From positions 1-32,971 of the forward strand of contig JADLCA010000446.1 of the NCBI GenBank assembly GCA_020847495.1: 32,971 nt of DNA, in the 5' to 3' direction. This stretch comes from Candidatus Hydrogenedentota bacterium (lineage in GTDB: Bacteria; Hydrogenedentota; Hydrogenedentia; Hydrogenedentales; SLHB01). Positions 8,501 through 15,067 of the stretch are shown here, piece by piece. The position numbers were made by a program, and so were the translations under genes. Position 1 is the stretch's first letter; each line of letters begins with the position of its first letter. The notes under the pieces were generated by a model that worked only from the letters and a program-made list of their open reading frames with translations, did not search any database and had not been told where the DNA came from.

Positions 8501-8780
8501 TGGCATCTCCGAAACCCACACCATCGACCGCTTATACGCCCTTCTGGACCGCCGGGTTCTGAGCCCGCAACTTGTACGCGACCTCGAACAAGCGTACGAC
8601 CTCATCATGGCCTTGCGGTACCGGGGTCAAGTGGCCGCTCTCGCTGCCGGTGATGCACCAACGAACGACGTCGTTCCTGAGACGTTGAGTGCCATGGAGT
8701 TGGAGACGCTCAAACTGGCCTTGAACACCATCGCCTTCTTGCACCGGAAACTCGAGACGGACCGTAACGCCGGCATGTGA
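5520..8780 (+). CDS. PHP-sCache_2-PAS-CBS-DUF294 nucleotidyltransferase fusion sensor
   Basis: Residues 20-215 form a PHP phosphoesterase domain with its metal ligands intact: HLH (25-27), SDG (31-33), TDHN (55-58), E82, H134 and SDYH (190-193). A membrane helix (~247-273) leads into an sCache_2 sensor (~280-430) marked by DYFWITDMHPRMVMHP and GWVIGTGIYLDD. A second helix (~438-456) is followed by a PAS domain (~476-590), a pair of CBS motifs (~620-740) and a DUF294-type nucleotidyltransferase. That last domain has GSEGREEQTLVTDQDNA at 818-834, including the GS and DxD residues, and a helical C-terminal substrate-binding part (~940-1080). PHP, PAS, CBS and NTase should all be cytoplasmic, with sCache_2 outside. 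CBS-DUF294 proteins often sit next to ActP-like symporters, so a role in controlling the symporter or acetate metabolism is likely. The PHP addition is unusual. An alternative start is the ATG at 5565 (MNDTVRVDLHLH), closer to the domain edge; neither start has a strong ribosome site. Confidence 0.88.
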   Translation: MQRPLNPASGIRCRPMNDTVRVDLHLHSSRSDGELAPEALARKVADSGVVFAALTDHNTFDGTEEFREAFARCGGVAIPGLELTVECEGTTAHLLVYGVSPSEPALRALCQKPAPLAVALDAVHAADGIAFLAHPLHTWQDINALRPVLQRAAETGLDGIEARYGQYSKSDQDALTALAESFGLLVCAGSDYHGPKQGNDCRPGVDLEIARWKQFRSVLPAFRQTHEPAPPRFVHAHAPVGLRDRYWFLLHIVVPAFLCMMLFVGAIFAVILPAFEDQLLQRKREMIRELVNSAWGILDAGERDVRAGRTTLEQAQRDAIERFRRLRYGQEEKDYFWITDMHPRMVMHPYRTDLEGRDLTDMTDPQGVRLFVRFVDEVRASGHGYVAYVWQWKDQPEHLAPKESYVRGFAPWGWVIGTGIYLDDVNREIGVIKRRMLEIAMAIAVVMCALLALLILEGRRLERRRRQAEEDLRESHERYRALVEGDRDGTLVLVGGRCVYANGALLEMLGYSEHELPFVDWDDLAADAGEALPGLPDAQAETPHHAVEGDPFEAQLRRKDGSLVEVLLTASPISMGGRAGVLLLVRDLTEHAAWRRRERAEREELRDRLEATWLLLNQPISAGMRPVPVCSLDTRIEDAVELMMDASSDALVVTTESGATAGIVTDHDFRVRVVRTRHPVANSICEIMTAPVETISEDALVCEALQLMGEQQRNHLVVVDFQGKPAGIVGGAHLTHTLNYPPTALNASVARALNVAEVKRARGRLPFVVHSLLEAGTRPRTVARTVTGVSGQIVGRLLELAARDMGPAPLPYAWMAFGSEGREEQTLVTDQDNALVYADPDPDAAGAAEEYFRRLAERVCAQLDDIGYARCKGGMMADNPRWNGPLSHWKTEFTRWIAEPDPHELLQCNICFDLRCIHGESGLVGELLQHVLVQVRGRSSFFYNLAHSIQEARPSLGVLGHIRTDTSSGARNAVNLKAVLLPLVGFARLYALRNGISETHTIDRLYALLDRRVLSPQLVRDLEQAYDLIMALRYRGQVAALAAGDAPTNDVVPETLSAMELETLKLALNTIAFLHRKLETDRNAGM

Positions 8781-8861
8781 CGTTGCTCAGTGCAAATCCA
8801 GGCATTCGGCGAATGGGAGTTTCCTCGGCCCTGTGCGTGAAGACGCGCCACTTGCGGCGGC

Positions 8862-11600
8862 CTACGGGGTCGCTTCCTCTACCACGCGAAAGCCGAACGT
8901 AGTTCCGTACAGGAAGTTGGGGTCCTGCCAGTATCGTTGCGCGGAGCGGCTGCGCTGCGCGCCGAACTCCCAATCGCCGCCCCGGACGATGCGATAGGTC
9001 CCGGCAGGGGGGCCCTGCGGGTCCGTCTGTGCGCTGCCGTCATAGGGGCCATACCAGCCACCGCACCATTCCCAAACATTACCGCTCATGTCGAACAGGC
9101 CCCAGGGATTGGGCGTCCGGCTGCCGGCGTCATGAGTCCGCGCGCCGCTGTTGGGGGCGGCCCAGGCATACCGTTCCTGGAACTCATCGCCCCAGTAGTA
9201 CTTCGTTCTGGTGCCCGCACGGCAGGCATACTCCCACTCGGCTTCTGTTGGCAGGCGGTATGTCGCGCCTTCCATTTCAGACAGCTTGCGGCAGAAGGCC
9301 TCGGCATTCTCAAAGGTGACCTGGTCCACGGGCCGCAAGGCACCATTGAACCGGGAAGGATTGTCGCCCATGACGGCTTGGTATTCGGCCTGGGTCACCT
9401 CATAAACACCCAGATAGAAGGACTTGGTGATGGTGACTTCATGGACCGGTTTCTCATCGTCGTCGCCCTGCTCCGAGCCCATGGTGAATGTGCCAGCAGG
9501 GATGAGTCGCATCTTCATGCCGATGGAATTGGTGAAGGTGCGTTTTTCGTAGTCTCTAGTCTGCTGTTCCGCATTATCCCTGAGACGTGCGGGGAAGTCC
9601 GCGGCAAGCCCGGCATTCTCCGCAGTGTCGATCGGCACAAAACCGAGGGTCAACGCCGGGGAATCAGGTTGAAGACGGAAATCACGATGCTCCGCATTCA
9701 CAAAGAGCGGGTCAGCCACGAGACTGTGCTGGTCGAATCTCCCATCGAAGAGGCTTTTCCACTGGTCGAGTGAACCGAATGCCAGTTTGCTCTTCCCTGA
9801 CTTGGCCGGTCCCCCGCGCAGCGCGAGCTCTCCGCCTGGTTTCCAGAACAGGTTGAAGTCCGCGCTGGTCAGGCGGTCATCACACCAGTCGTTGAAGTCG
9901 TAGATGGCACCGGAAGCCCCCTCAAACACAATGACGTTGCGCGTGTATTCGTGGCGATCGCAGTGGCCGCCCATGGCGAAGGAACGGATGGCCGCGTTGC
10001 TGCCCGGCCCCACGATGAGCACGTTGTTCGCGATCACGTTGTGGACGCCCTTGACGAAGATGGGCTGCGCATCCCCGTGCGCGCCGATCACGTCGTATAC
10101 CAGGTTATTGGTGACCGTGAAGAAGTCGCTGGCATCGTCAATGTAGATCCCGCTTTGGAGTCCGAACACCTCGTTGCCGGTGTCGTGGATCAGATTGTGG
10201 TCAAGGAGGTTGTTGTGCCCCGAGATGAATGCGTAGAACGCGCCCGTGTCCTGGGTGTCGAGGTTGACGTGATGGATGTGGTTGTAGACGATCTGGTTGC
10301 CGCAGGAGGGGTCGCCTTCCTGGCCATTACCACACATGTTGATACCCCAGCGCGGCGCATCGTGAATCAGATTGTGCGCGATCCGGTTGCGTCCGCTCAG
10401 GGTGATGGATACTCCCGATCCCACCGAGGCGAGTTCCCCCGTGTGATGAATGTGATTGTTCTCGACGGTCACCGGGGGGCGGTCCTCCGGTGCCGACTCG
10501 CCACTGCCCAATCCCGTGAGTTCCACACCGCAACCCCCGGTATGGCGGACAAGATTGTCCCGAATCATCAAATCCTCGACATGACCTGAGACCAAAATCC
10601 CGTTGCCACCGCTGTTCTCGATCAGGCACCCACGTATTGAGCAACTGGCCGCGTTCTGAACGACGACAGCGTGGTGTTCCGCGACGCTCAAGTTGAGATC
10701 CCGGAAATGCACATTGCGGACGGGATTGTCGGGCGACGCGCCTTGGATGGTGATGAGCGAGTTCAGACGCGACGCGATAATCGTCTGCTCATCGATGGGG
10801 AGTTTGCGCGGCCAGAAATAGACCTTTCGCGCAGCCAGGTCAATCCGGCAGTCCCCCGGCCGATCCAGCAGGGCCAACACATTCCTGACGAAATAGCGGT
10901 TCCCGGGCGTGACGGAAACCTTGCCCCCAAGCACTATCGTGCGTGTGGTGGCATCTACGGAGGCGATGGGCACCATGGCGTTTGACCAATCGTAAGTCGG
11001 GAATATGCACACGCTTGCCGCGGTCACATCCCAGTCTTCGGGCGACAGGGTGCCCGCTTCATAAGTGAAATCCGCGTGGTCTTCAGCTTTGCCGGGAAGC
11101 TCCACGTAGTGATATCCAACGTCGGGGGAACGGGCCAAGTCCATCCGGGCGCCATTCTCGAATAGCTGCTGGGGATTCAGCCCTTCCGGCAGGGATGCGA
11201 TGTGGATATCTTCGCGGTATTGCTGCCAGTCCGTGAGCAGCGTTCCACCGATAAGCAAGACCTCCGCACCGGGAATCGCCCGATAAGTGATGGCGTGTTG
11301 CGTGGTTCCTGAATCTTCGCTTCCCAGCGAGAACGTCTCGGGCAGATAGTACCTGCCCTCTTCGAGGTAGATCGTCACGTCACTGGTCAGGCCTTCCGCG
11401 ATAATTGCACGCACGGCGTCCCGTGCCCGTTCCAGGGTTGCGAATGGACCGTCCGTGCCGCCGGCATTTGGCTGAGGCAAGGTACCCGAGAAGTCGTCCG
11501 ATCCCTGAAGGGACACATGGAAATCCGCCCATGTTGTCTCCATCCCTACAAGGATCGCCGCTATCACCGTAATTGCCGGCCATACCACGTGCGTTTTCAT
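8862..11600 (-). CDS. Secreted GH141-like beta-helix protein fused to a SUMF1-type domain
   Basis: The track ORF begins at 11885, but an ATG at 11600 has GGGGGA seven bases upstream and starts a signal peptide (MKTHVVWPAITVIAAILVGM...). This gives 912 residues. Residues 27-120 carry the start typical of GH141-like right-handed beta-helix proteins (FHVSLQGSDDFSGT, then an R-DAVR helix, EEGRYYL and EDSGTT). Parallel beta-helix coils with repeated N-x-I/L-HD/HH turns fill about 290-560. After a linker, residues 690-910 form an FGE-sulfatase (SUMF1) domain: GTFTMGSE, EVTQAEY, RLPTEAEWEYACR, GLFDMSGNVWEW, VRGGDW and FGFRVV. The paired catalytic cysteines of true formylglycine-generating enzymes are absent: the equivalent strand reads GGDWEFGAQRSRS. 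This domain is therefore more likely structural or ligand-binding than a sulfatase activator. Function is inferred as a polysaccharide hydrolase or binding protein outside the inner membrane. The gene converges with the PHP fusion gene 81 bases away. Confidence 0.85.
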   Translation of the reverse strand: MKTHVVWPAITVIAAILVGMETTWADFHVSLQGSDDFSGTLPQPNAGGTDGPFATLERARDAVRAIIAEGLTSDVTIYLEEGRYYLPETFSLGSEDSGTTQHAITYRAIPGAEVLLIGGTLLTDWQQYREDIHIASLPEGLNPQQLFENGARMDLARSPDVGYHYVELPGKAEDHADFTYEAGTLSPEDWDVTAASVCIFPTYDWSNAMVPIASVDATTRTIVLGGKVSVTPGNRYFVRNVLALLDRPGDCRIDLAARKVYFWPRKLPIDEQTIIASRLNSLITIQGASPDNPVRNVHFRDLNLSVAEHHAVVVQNAASCSIRGCLIENSGGNGILVSGHVEDLMIRDNLVRHTGGCGVELTGLGSGESAPEDRPPVTVENNHIHHTGELASVGSGVSITLSGRNRIAHNLIHDAPRWGINMCGNGQEGDPSCGNQIVYNHIHHVNLDTQDTGAFYAFISGHNNLLDHNLIHDTGNEVFGLQSGIYIDDASDFFTVTNNLVYDVIGAHGDAQPIFVKGVHNVIANNVLIVGPGSNAAIRSFAMGGHCDRHEYTRNVIVFEGASGAIYDFNDWCDDRLTSADFNLFWKPGGELALRGGPAKSGKSKLAFGSLDQWKSLFDGRFDQHSLVADPLFVNAEHRDFRLQPDSPALTLGFVPIDTAENAGLAADFPARLRDNAEQQTRDYEKRTFTNSIGMKMRLIPAGTFTMGSEQGDDDEKPVHEVTITKSFYLGVYEVTQAEYQAVMGDNPSRFNGALRPVDQVTFENAEAFCRKLSEMEGATYRLPTEAEWEYACRAGTRTKYYWGDEFQERYAWAAPNSGARTHDAGSRTPNPWGLFDMSGNVWEWCGGWYGPYDGSAQTDPQGPPAGTYRIVRGGDWEFGAQRSRSAQRYWQDPNFLYGTTFGFRVVEEATP

Positions 11601-11904
11601 TGTGGTTCCCCCAATTGAGTTCCTGGCAGAGGCAGAACTCGCGTACGCAGAATGCCGTCCGCGACGCAACCAGCATAAGAGAAACGGTGGATGGAACGAA
11701 AGGCAATGGAGAGGTTGCGGCGACAATTCACGCAGACCACGTGCATATATGATGCTGGCGCCTTGCACGGCTTCGGAGTAGAATCTAACGCATGAGTGGC
11801 ATCGTCGAAACAAGCGATTCGCCTGGGGGGCAAAACGACATTCAAGGCACGCGGCTCGTCTCGATTTCGAGCGCGCGGTAGCCATCCTTTTCGGAGGGTT
11901 TCTC
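11601..11904. other. Divergent intergenic region, no gene seen
   Basis: About 304 bases separate two divergent genes. I find no supported coding sequence; the overlapping small ORFs are shadows. I see no promoter with acceptable -35/-10 spacing on either strand. The only clear signals are the GGGGGA site before the minus-strand gene and GGAGGG before the plus-strand gene. Confidence 0.6.
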
Positions 11905-13491
11905 GTGACACACTCAACAGAAGAGTCTCAGAACGCAAGCGCAACTGGCAACTCCTCTCCTTCCCGAGGCGTTTCACGGCGCGACTTCATGCGCGCAGGA
12001 GGAGCCGCCTATGCCGGGATCTCGATCGTACCGCGGCATGTGCTGGGTGGCGCCGGCTATGTTGCGCCCAGCGAGAAGATCACGTTGGCCTGCATAGGCT
12101 TTGGCTCCCAGGCGATCCGCGAAATCGGCGGCATACTGGCCAGCCCGGAGGTGCAGATTGTCGCGGTATGCGATGTCGAGAAGGATGGCGTCAATTACCT
12201 TGAATGGGACAAGGGAGAAATCCGGAACACCATCCGCTTGCTCCTGAAAAACCCAACGTGGAGAGAGGGTCTTGACTATCCTCCTGGAGGCCGCGACGTC
12301 GGCAAGGAGCTTGTTGAAACCTACTACGCGCAACAGCACGGCCGGAAGCGTTTCAAGGGATGCGCCACGTATGTGGACTATCGCGAACTGCTCGAGAAAG
12401 AGAAGGATGTGACCGCGGTGAAGGTGATGACCGCGGACCACACCCACGCACCGATCGCGGTCGCGGCGATGAAGAGGGGCATGAACGTGGTAATGCACAA
12501 GCCGCTCGGCAATCGCCTCCTCGAAGCCAGGGCCGTCGTCGAGACAGCACGGGCGACAGGGCTTGCCACGCACTTCCTGCCTGCCAGCGATGGCTCGCGG
12601 GAACAGCCCGTGATGGACATGATCAAGAGCGGCGCCATCGGCACGCTGCGGGAGATTCATAACTGGTCGAGCCGCCCGATGTGGCCGCAGTTTGCGGCCA
12701 TACCCACCGACACTCCCCCGGTGCCTCCGGGTTTCAATTGGACGCTCTGGCTCGGCCCGTCTCTGGACCGTCCGTATCATCCCAACTATACGCACACCAA
12801 TTTTCGCGGGTGGTATGAGTTTGGCGGCGGGTCCATCGCGGACATGGGGCACTACAGTCTCTGGCCCATCTTCCAGCTCCTCGAACTGGATGCCCCGATC
12901 AGCGTGGAATCCACTCCCACCCATGTCTGCACGGTTGCGGATTCGGTTTGCCGGTCAATCAGGAATGATTACTCATTCCCTACGGCCTGTACCGTTCGCA
13001 TGCGGTTCGCCCCCAAGGGAGAGCGCGGCGCGTTGGACATCTTCTGGTATGACGGCGGTATCAGGCCCCCCGTACCGGACGAGCTCATGGCGGAGAATAA
13101 GGAACTGGAGGAGGAAGGGATACTGTTTGTGGGCGACCAGGGCAAGATCCTGGGAGGTTTCCGCTGCGAAAATGCCCGGATGATTCCCGAATCGAAAATG
13201 CGCTCTTATGAGGCAGCGAACAATCTGGCAGAAACGGAACCAAGCGATGACGGGTCCCAGCGCCGCAACAACCGCAATGCAGCGTGGATCACAGCTTTCA
13301 GAGGTGGTCCGGCAAGCTACGGAGACTTCGGCCTCGGGGGTCCGATTTCCGAAGCGATGAATTTGGCTGCCATATCGCTGCGGCTCGGCGGGCCCCGGCT
13401 GCTCTGGGATTCGGCACATGCAACGATCACAAACCTCCCCGACGCCAACAAGCTTCTGACCCGCGAGTACCGCTCCGGCTGGGAGATGTAA
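11905..13491 (+). CDS. Tat-exported Gfo/Idh/MocA family oxidoreductase
   Basis: The 528-residue protein starts at a GTG seven bases after GGAGGG. A twin-arginine signal (SRRDFM, residues 24-29) precedes a hydrophobic stretch, so it should be exported folded with its cofactor. The Rossmann segment ITLACIGFGSQA (59-70) binds NAD(P). The family's usual E-K-P motif reads HKP here (198-200), keeping the catalytic lysine. GGGSIADMGHYSLWP supplies the aspartate and histidine of the C-terminal substrate site. The protein is longer than the typical 350-400 residues because of the signal and insertions around 95-150, as in secreted planctomycete-type members. Its sugar or cyclitol substrate cannot be told. 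The related exported glycosidase GH109 has a similar fold, but I do not see grounds to assign that activity. It is followed by the small ORF and amidohydrolase gene, probably in one transcript. Confidence 0.88.
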   Translation: MTHSTEESQNASATGNSSPSRGVSRRDFMRAGGAAYAGISIVPRHVLGGAGYVAPSEKITLACIGFGSQAIREIGGILASPEVQIVAVCDVEKDGVNYLEWDKGEIRNTIRLLLKNPTWREGLDYPPGGRDVGKELVETYYAQQHGRKRFKGCATYVDYRELLEKEKDVTAVKVMTADHTHAPIAVAAMKRGMNVVMHKPLGNRLLEARAVVETARATGLATHFLPASDGSREQPVMDMIKSGAIGTLREIHNWSSRPMWPQFAAIPTDTPPVPPGFNWTLWLGPSLDRPYHPNYTHTNFRGWYEFGGGSIADMGHYSLWPIFQLLELDAPISVESTPTHVCTVADSVCRSIRNDYSFPTACTVRMRFAPKGERGALDIFWYDGGIRPPVPDELMAENKELEEEGILFVGDQGKILGGFRCENARMIPESKMRSYEAANNLAETEPSDDGSQRRNNRNAAWITAFRGGPASYGDFGLGGPISEAMNLAAISLRLGGPRLLWDSAHATITNLPDANKLLTREYRSGWEM

Positions 13492-13507
13492 CGTGAGGGT
13501 AACACCA

Positions 13508-13600
13508 ATGAGTGCGATGTCTATCAAAAGACCCGGGGTTGGTATTGGTGCGGCGGCGTTCCTCTTCGCCGCTTGGGCGGCCACGGAGGAAAGCAAATGA
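13508..13600 (+). CDS. Possible 30-residue hydrophobic small ORF coupled to the next gene
   Basis: A short ORF encodes MSAMSIKRPGVGIGAAAFLF and ten more residues. It begins 8 bases after a GAGGG ribosome site and ends in a TGA that overlaps the ATG of the amidohydrolase gene (ATGA). It carries two basic residues followed by a small hydrophobic core, like a signal peptide or single membrane segment. It is too short for the ORF track. It could be a translated leader that couples translation of the downstream gene, a tiny membrane protein, or a chance ORF. I do not recognise a family. Confidence 0.4.
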   Translation: MSAMSIKRPGVGIGAAAFLFAAWAATEESK

Positions 13601-14706
13601 AACCGAGCCGCCGGCAATTCATGGGTGCGGCCGCATTGGGTGCGGCCGCGAATCTGGCCAAGGCCGAAGTGGAACCCCAAACCGTGCCGATGGAAGATAC
13701 GGAACAGGTTGGCGACTGGACATTCACCGGCGTGGACGCTGCTATCGCCGAGGAGGTCCGCGCATTCCTGCCACCCAAGCTCTTTGATATCCATGCACAC
13801 CTGTACCGGAATCGAGATCTCGGCGACCCCTGTCCAGCACTGACGGCTTCTGGCCCCGCGATCGTTGACCAGAGTGTCTATCGAACGCATCTCGGCGCAT
13901 TGACCGGCGAGAATCCTCTGGCCGGCGGCCTGTACTTTCCCTACCCAACCAAGACTGGTGATGTCGATGCCGGCAACAACTACTTGGTTGAACAAGTTAC
14001 GCAAGGCGACCTTGTGAGGGGCTTGGTTATCGTGACGCCGAAGTCCTCCCCGGAGAAGATGAACGAGTACTTGAACCATCCGCGAATCCTGGGATTCAAG
14101 CCCTATCACACCTACGCAGGGGTTCCACGGACGTTCGACGCCGCACTCGATGACTATGTACCAGAGTGGATATGGCAGCTCGCCGACGAACACGGCGCAG
14201 TCATCATGCTGCATATCGTGCGCACCGGTGCCTTGTCCGACCCGGGGAATCAGGAGGCCATTCGGAGGCTATGCGGCAGGTATACCAACGTCAAGCTCGT
14301 CCTCGCACACGCGGGCCGGGGATTTCACGCGCCGAACACAATCAACGCCCTGCCCCGGCTCATGGACCTGGAGAACATCTACTTTGACTCCGCAGCGGTA
14401 TGCGAGCCTGACACGTTGATGGCGATAGTGAAGACGTTCGGGCCTGGCCGCCTGCTTTGGGGCAGCGACTTCCCGGTGTCTCAGCAACGCGCAAAGTGCG
14501 TGACGGTCGGCGACTCGTTTTCATGGATCTGTCCGCGGCGCATCGACGTCGATCCTTCAGCCCCCGCCTGTCATCCCACCCTCGCCGGACTTGAATCGCT
14601 GCGCGCGCTCAAGCTGGCGGCCTACCTCATGGACCTCAAACCACAGGATCTGGAGGACATCTTCTACAAGAACGCGATGCAGCTTTTGGGAATTCGCGAA
14701 TCCTGA
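13597..14706 (+). CDS. Tat-exported amidohydrolase-2 family TIM-barrel protein
   Basis: The track ORF starts upstream at a TTG, but the ATG at 13597 sits seven bases after GGAGG and begins MKPSRRQFMGAAALGAAA, a Tat-type signal. The mature protein looks like a metal-dependent TIM-barrel hydrolase of the amidohydrolase-2 (COG2159) group. It has the HxH metal pair in LFDIHAHLY (H66, H68), a histidine in MLHIVRTG, another in LVLAHAGRG and the late aspartate in LLWGSDFP. These are the expected ligands for one or two divalent metals. Members include decarboxylases and lactone hydrolases, so the reaction is open. It lies 105 bases after the Gfo/Idh/MocA gene, and both products are predicted to be Tat-exported. 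They may act in sequence on an oxidised sugar, for example oxidation to a lactone and then hydrolysis, but this is inference. Confidence 0.82.
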   Translation: MKPSRRQFMGAAALGAAANLAKAEVEPQTVPMEDTEQVGDWTFTGVDAAIAEEVRAFLPPKLFDIHAHLYRNRDLGDPCPALTASGPAIVDQSVYRTHLGALTGENPLAGGLYFPYPTKTGDVDAGNNYLVEQVTQGDLVRGLVIVTPKSSPEKMNEYLNHPRILGFKPYHTYAGVPRTFDAALDDYVPEWIWQLADEHGAVIMLHIVRTGALSDPGNQEAIRRLCGRYTNVKLVLAHAGRGFHAPNTINALPRLMDLENIYFDSAAVCEPDTLMAIVKTFGPGRLLWGSDFPVSQQRAKCVTVGDSFSWICPRRIDVDPSAPACHPTLAGLESLRALKLAAYLMDLKPQDLEDIFYKNAMQLLGIRES

Positions 14707-14761
14707 AGGCACCCCATTATTGCCTGGAGCCTCTATCCAAAGCCGTGTAAGTTCGTGTAGC

Positions 14762-14778
14762 GCAGGCGTCTCGCCTGC
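14762..14778. repeat. Perfect hairpin GCAGGCG-TCT-CGCCTGC
   Basis: A 7-bp GC-rich stem closes a 3-base loop about 56 bases after the amidohydrolase stop. It lacks a T-run, so it is a poor intrinsic terminator. It looks more like a dispersed REP-type palindrome, although only one copy is visible in this window. It might also protect the 3' end of the upstream mRNA. Confidence 0.5.
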
Positions 14779-14783
14779 AATTC

Positions 14784-14816
14784 TGCCTAACTAGGCCCAA
14801 CTCGTGCCTAACTAGG
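14784..14816. repeat. Two 12-bp direct repeats TGCCTAACTAGG
   Basis: TGCCTAACTAGG occurs at 14784-14795 and again at 14805-14816, exactly 21 bases or two helical turns apart. Each copy is itself nearly palindromic (CCTA-ACT-AGG). The pair lies just after the hairpin. It could be a protein-binding site or the remains of a dispersed non-coding element. Confidence 0.55.
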
Positions 14817-15067
14817 GACAGCCACCTATTAATGTCGAGTTTTCCCGCTTTTGCGTGACCGCGGCGGCGGCCGTGCGAAGGTCCAAGCATTCTGCCACGA
14901 AGTACGAGCTCTACGGTGCAATACGCTGGATCGCTCGTGCAGGCCGAATCCCTTCTGATGAAGCATGTCTTGACATCAGGATTGGTTTGACAGCGGCGAG
15001 TGCAACGCCTACTCTAGCAGCAGGTTCTACTCGACGTTGGTGTGCGAGTCCGTATGAGAGGATTGAA

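Larger units (their letters stand above)
14707..15067. other. Intergenic region with a hairpin and direct repeats
   Basis: These 361 bases carry no supported gene. The in-frame extension of the next ORF back to 14855 has no ribosome site and no family resemblance. The left half holds a perfect hairpin and a pair of 12-bp repeats (listed separately). The right half holds two TTGACA hexamers 17 bases apart (14970 and 14987), either of which could be a -35 element. The second has TACTCT 17 bases further on, a weak -10. Confidence 0.55.

Noticed and set aside
9906-9920. TGGCAC on the plus strand as a possible sigma-54 site
   Set aside because: It lies inside the coding sequence of the beta-helix/SUMF1 gene and has no -12 element.
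12973-14214. 413-codon minus-strand ORF across the Gfo/Idh/MocA and amidohydrolase genes
   Set aside because: It spans the ends of two well-supported plus-strand genes and their spacer and has no family resemblance.
14855-15067. N-terminal extension of the second sialidase-like ORF
   Set aside because: It puts 71 residues without family resemblance before a clear signal peptide. The ATG at 15068 has its own GAGAGG site.
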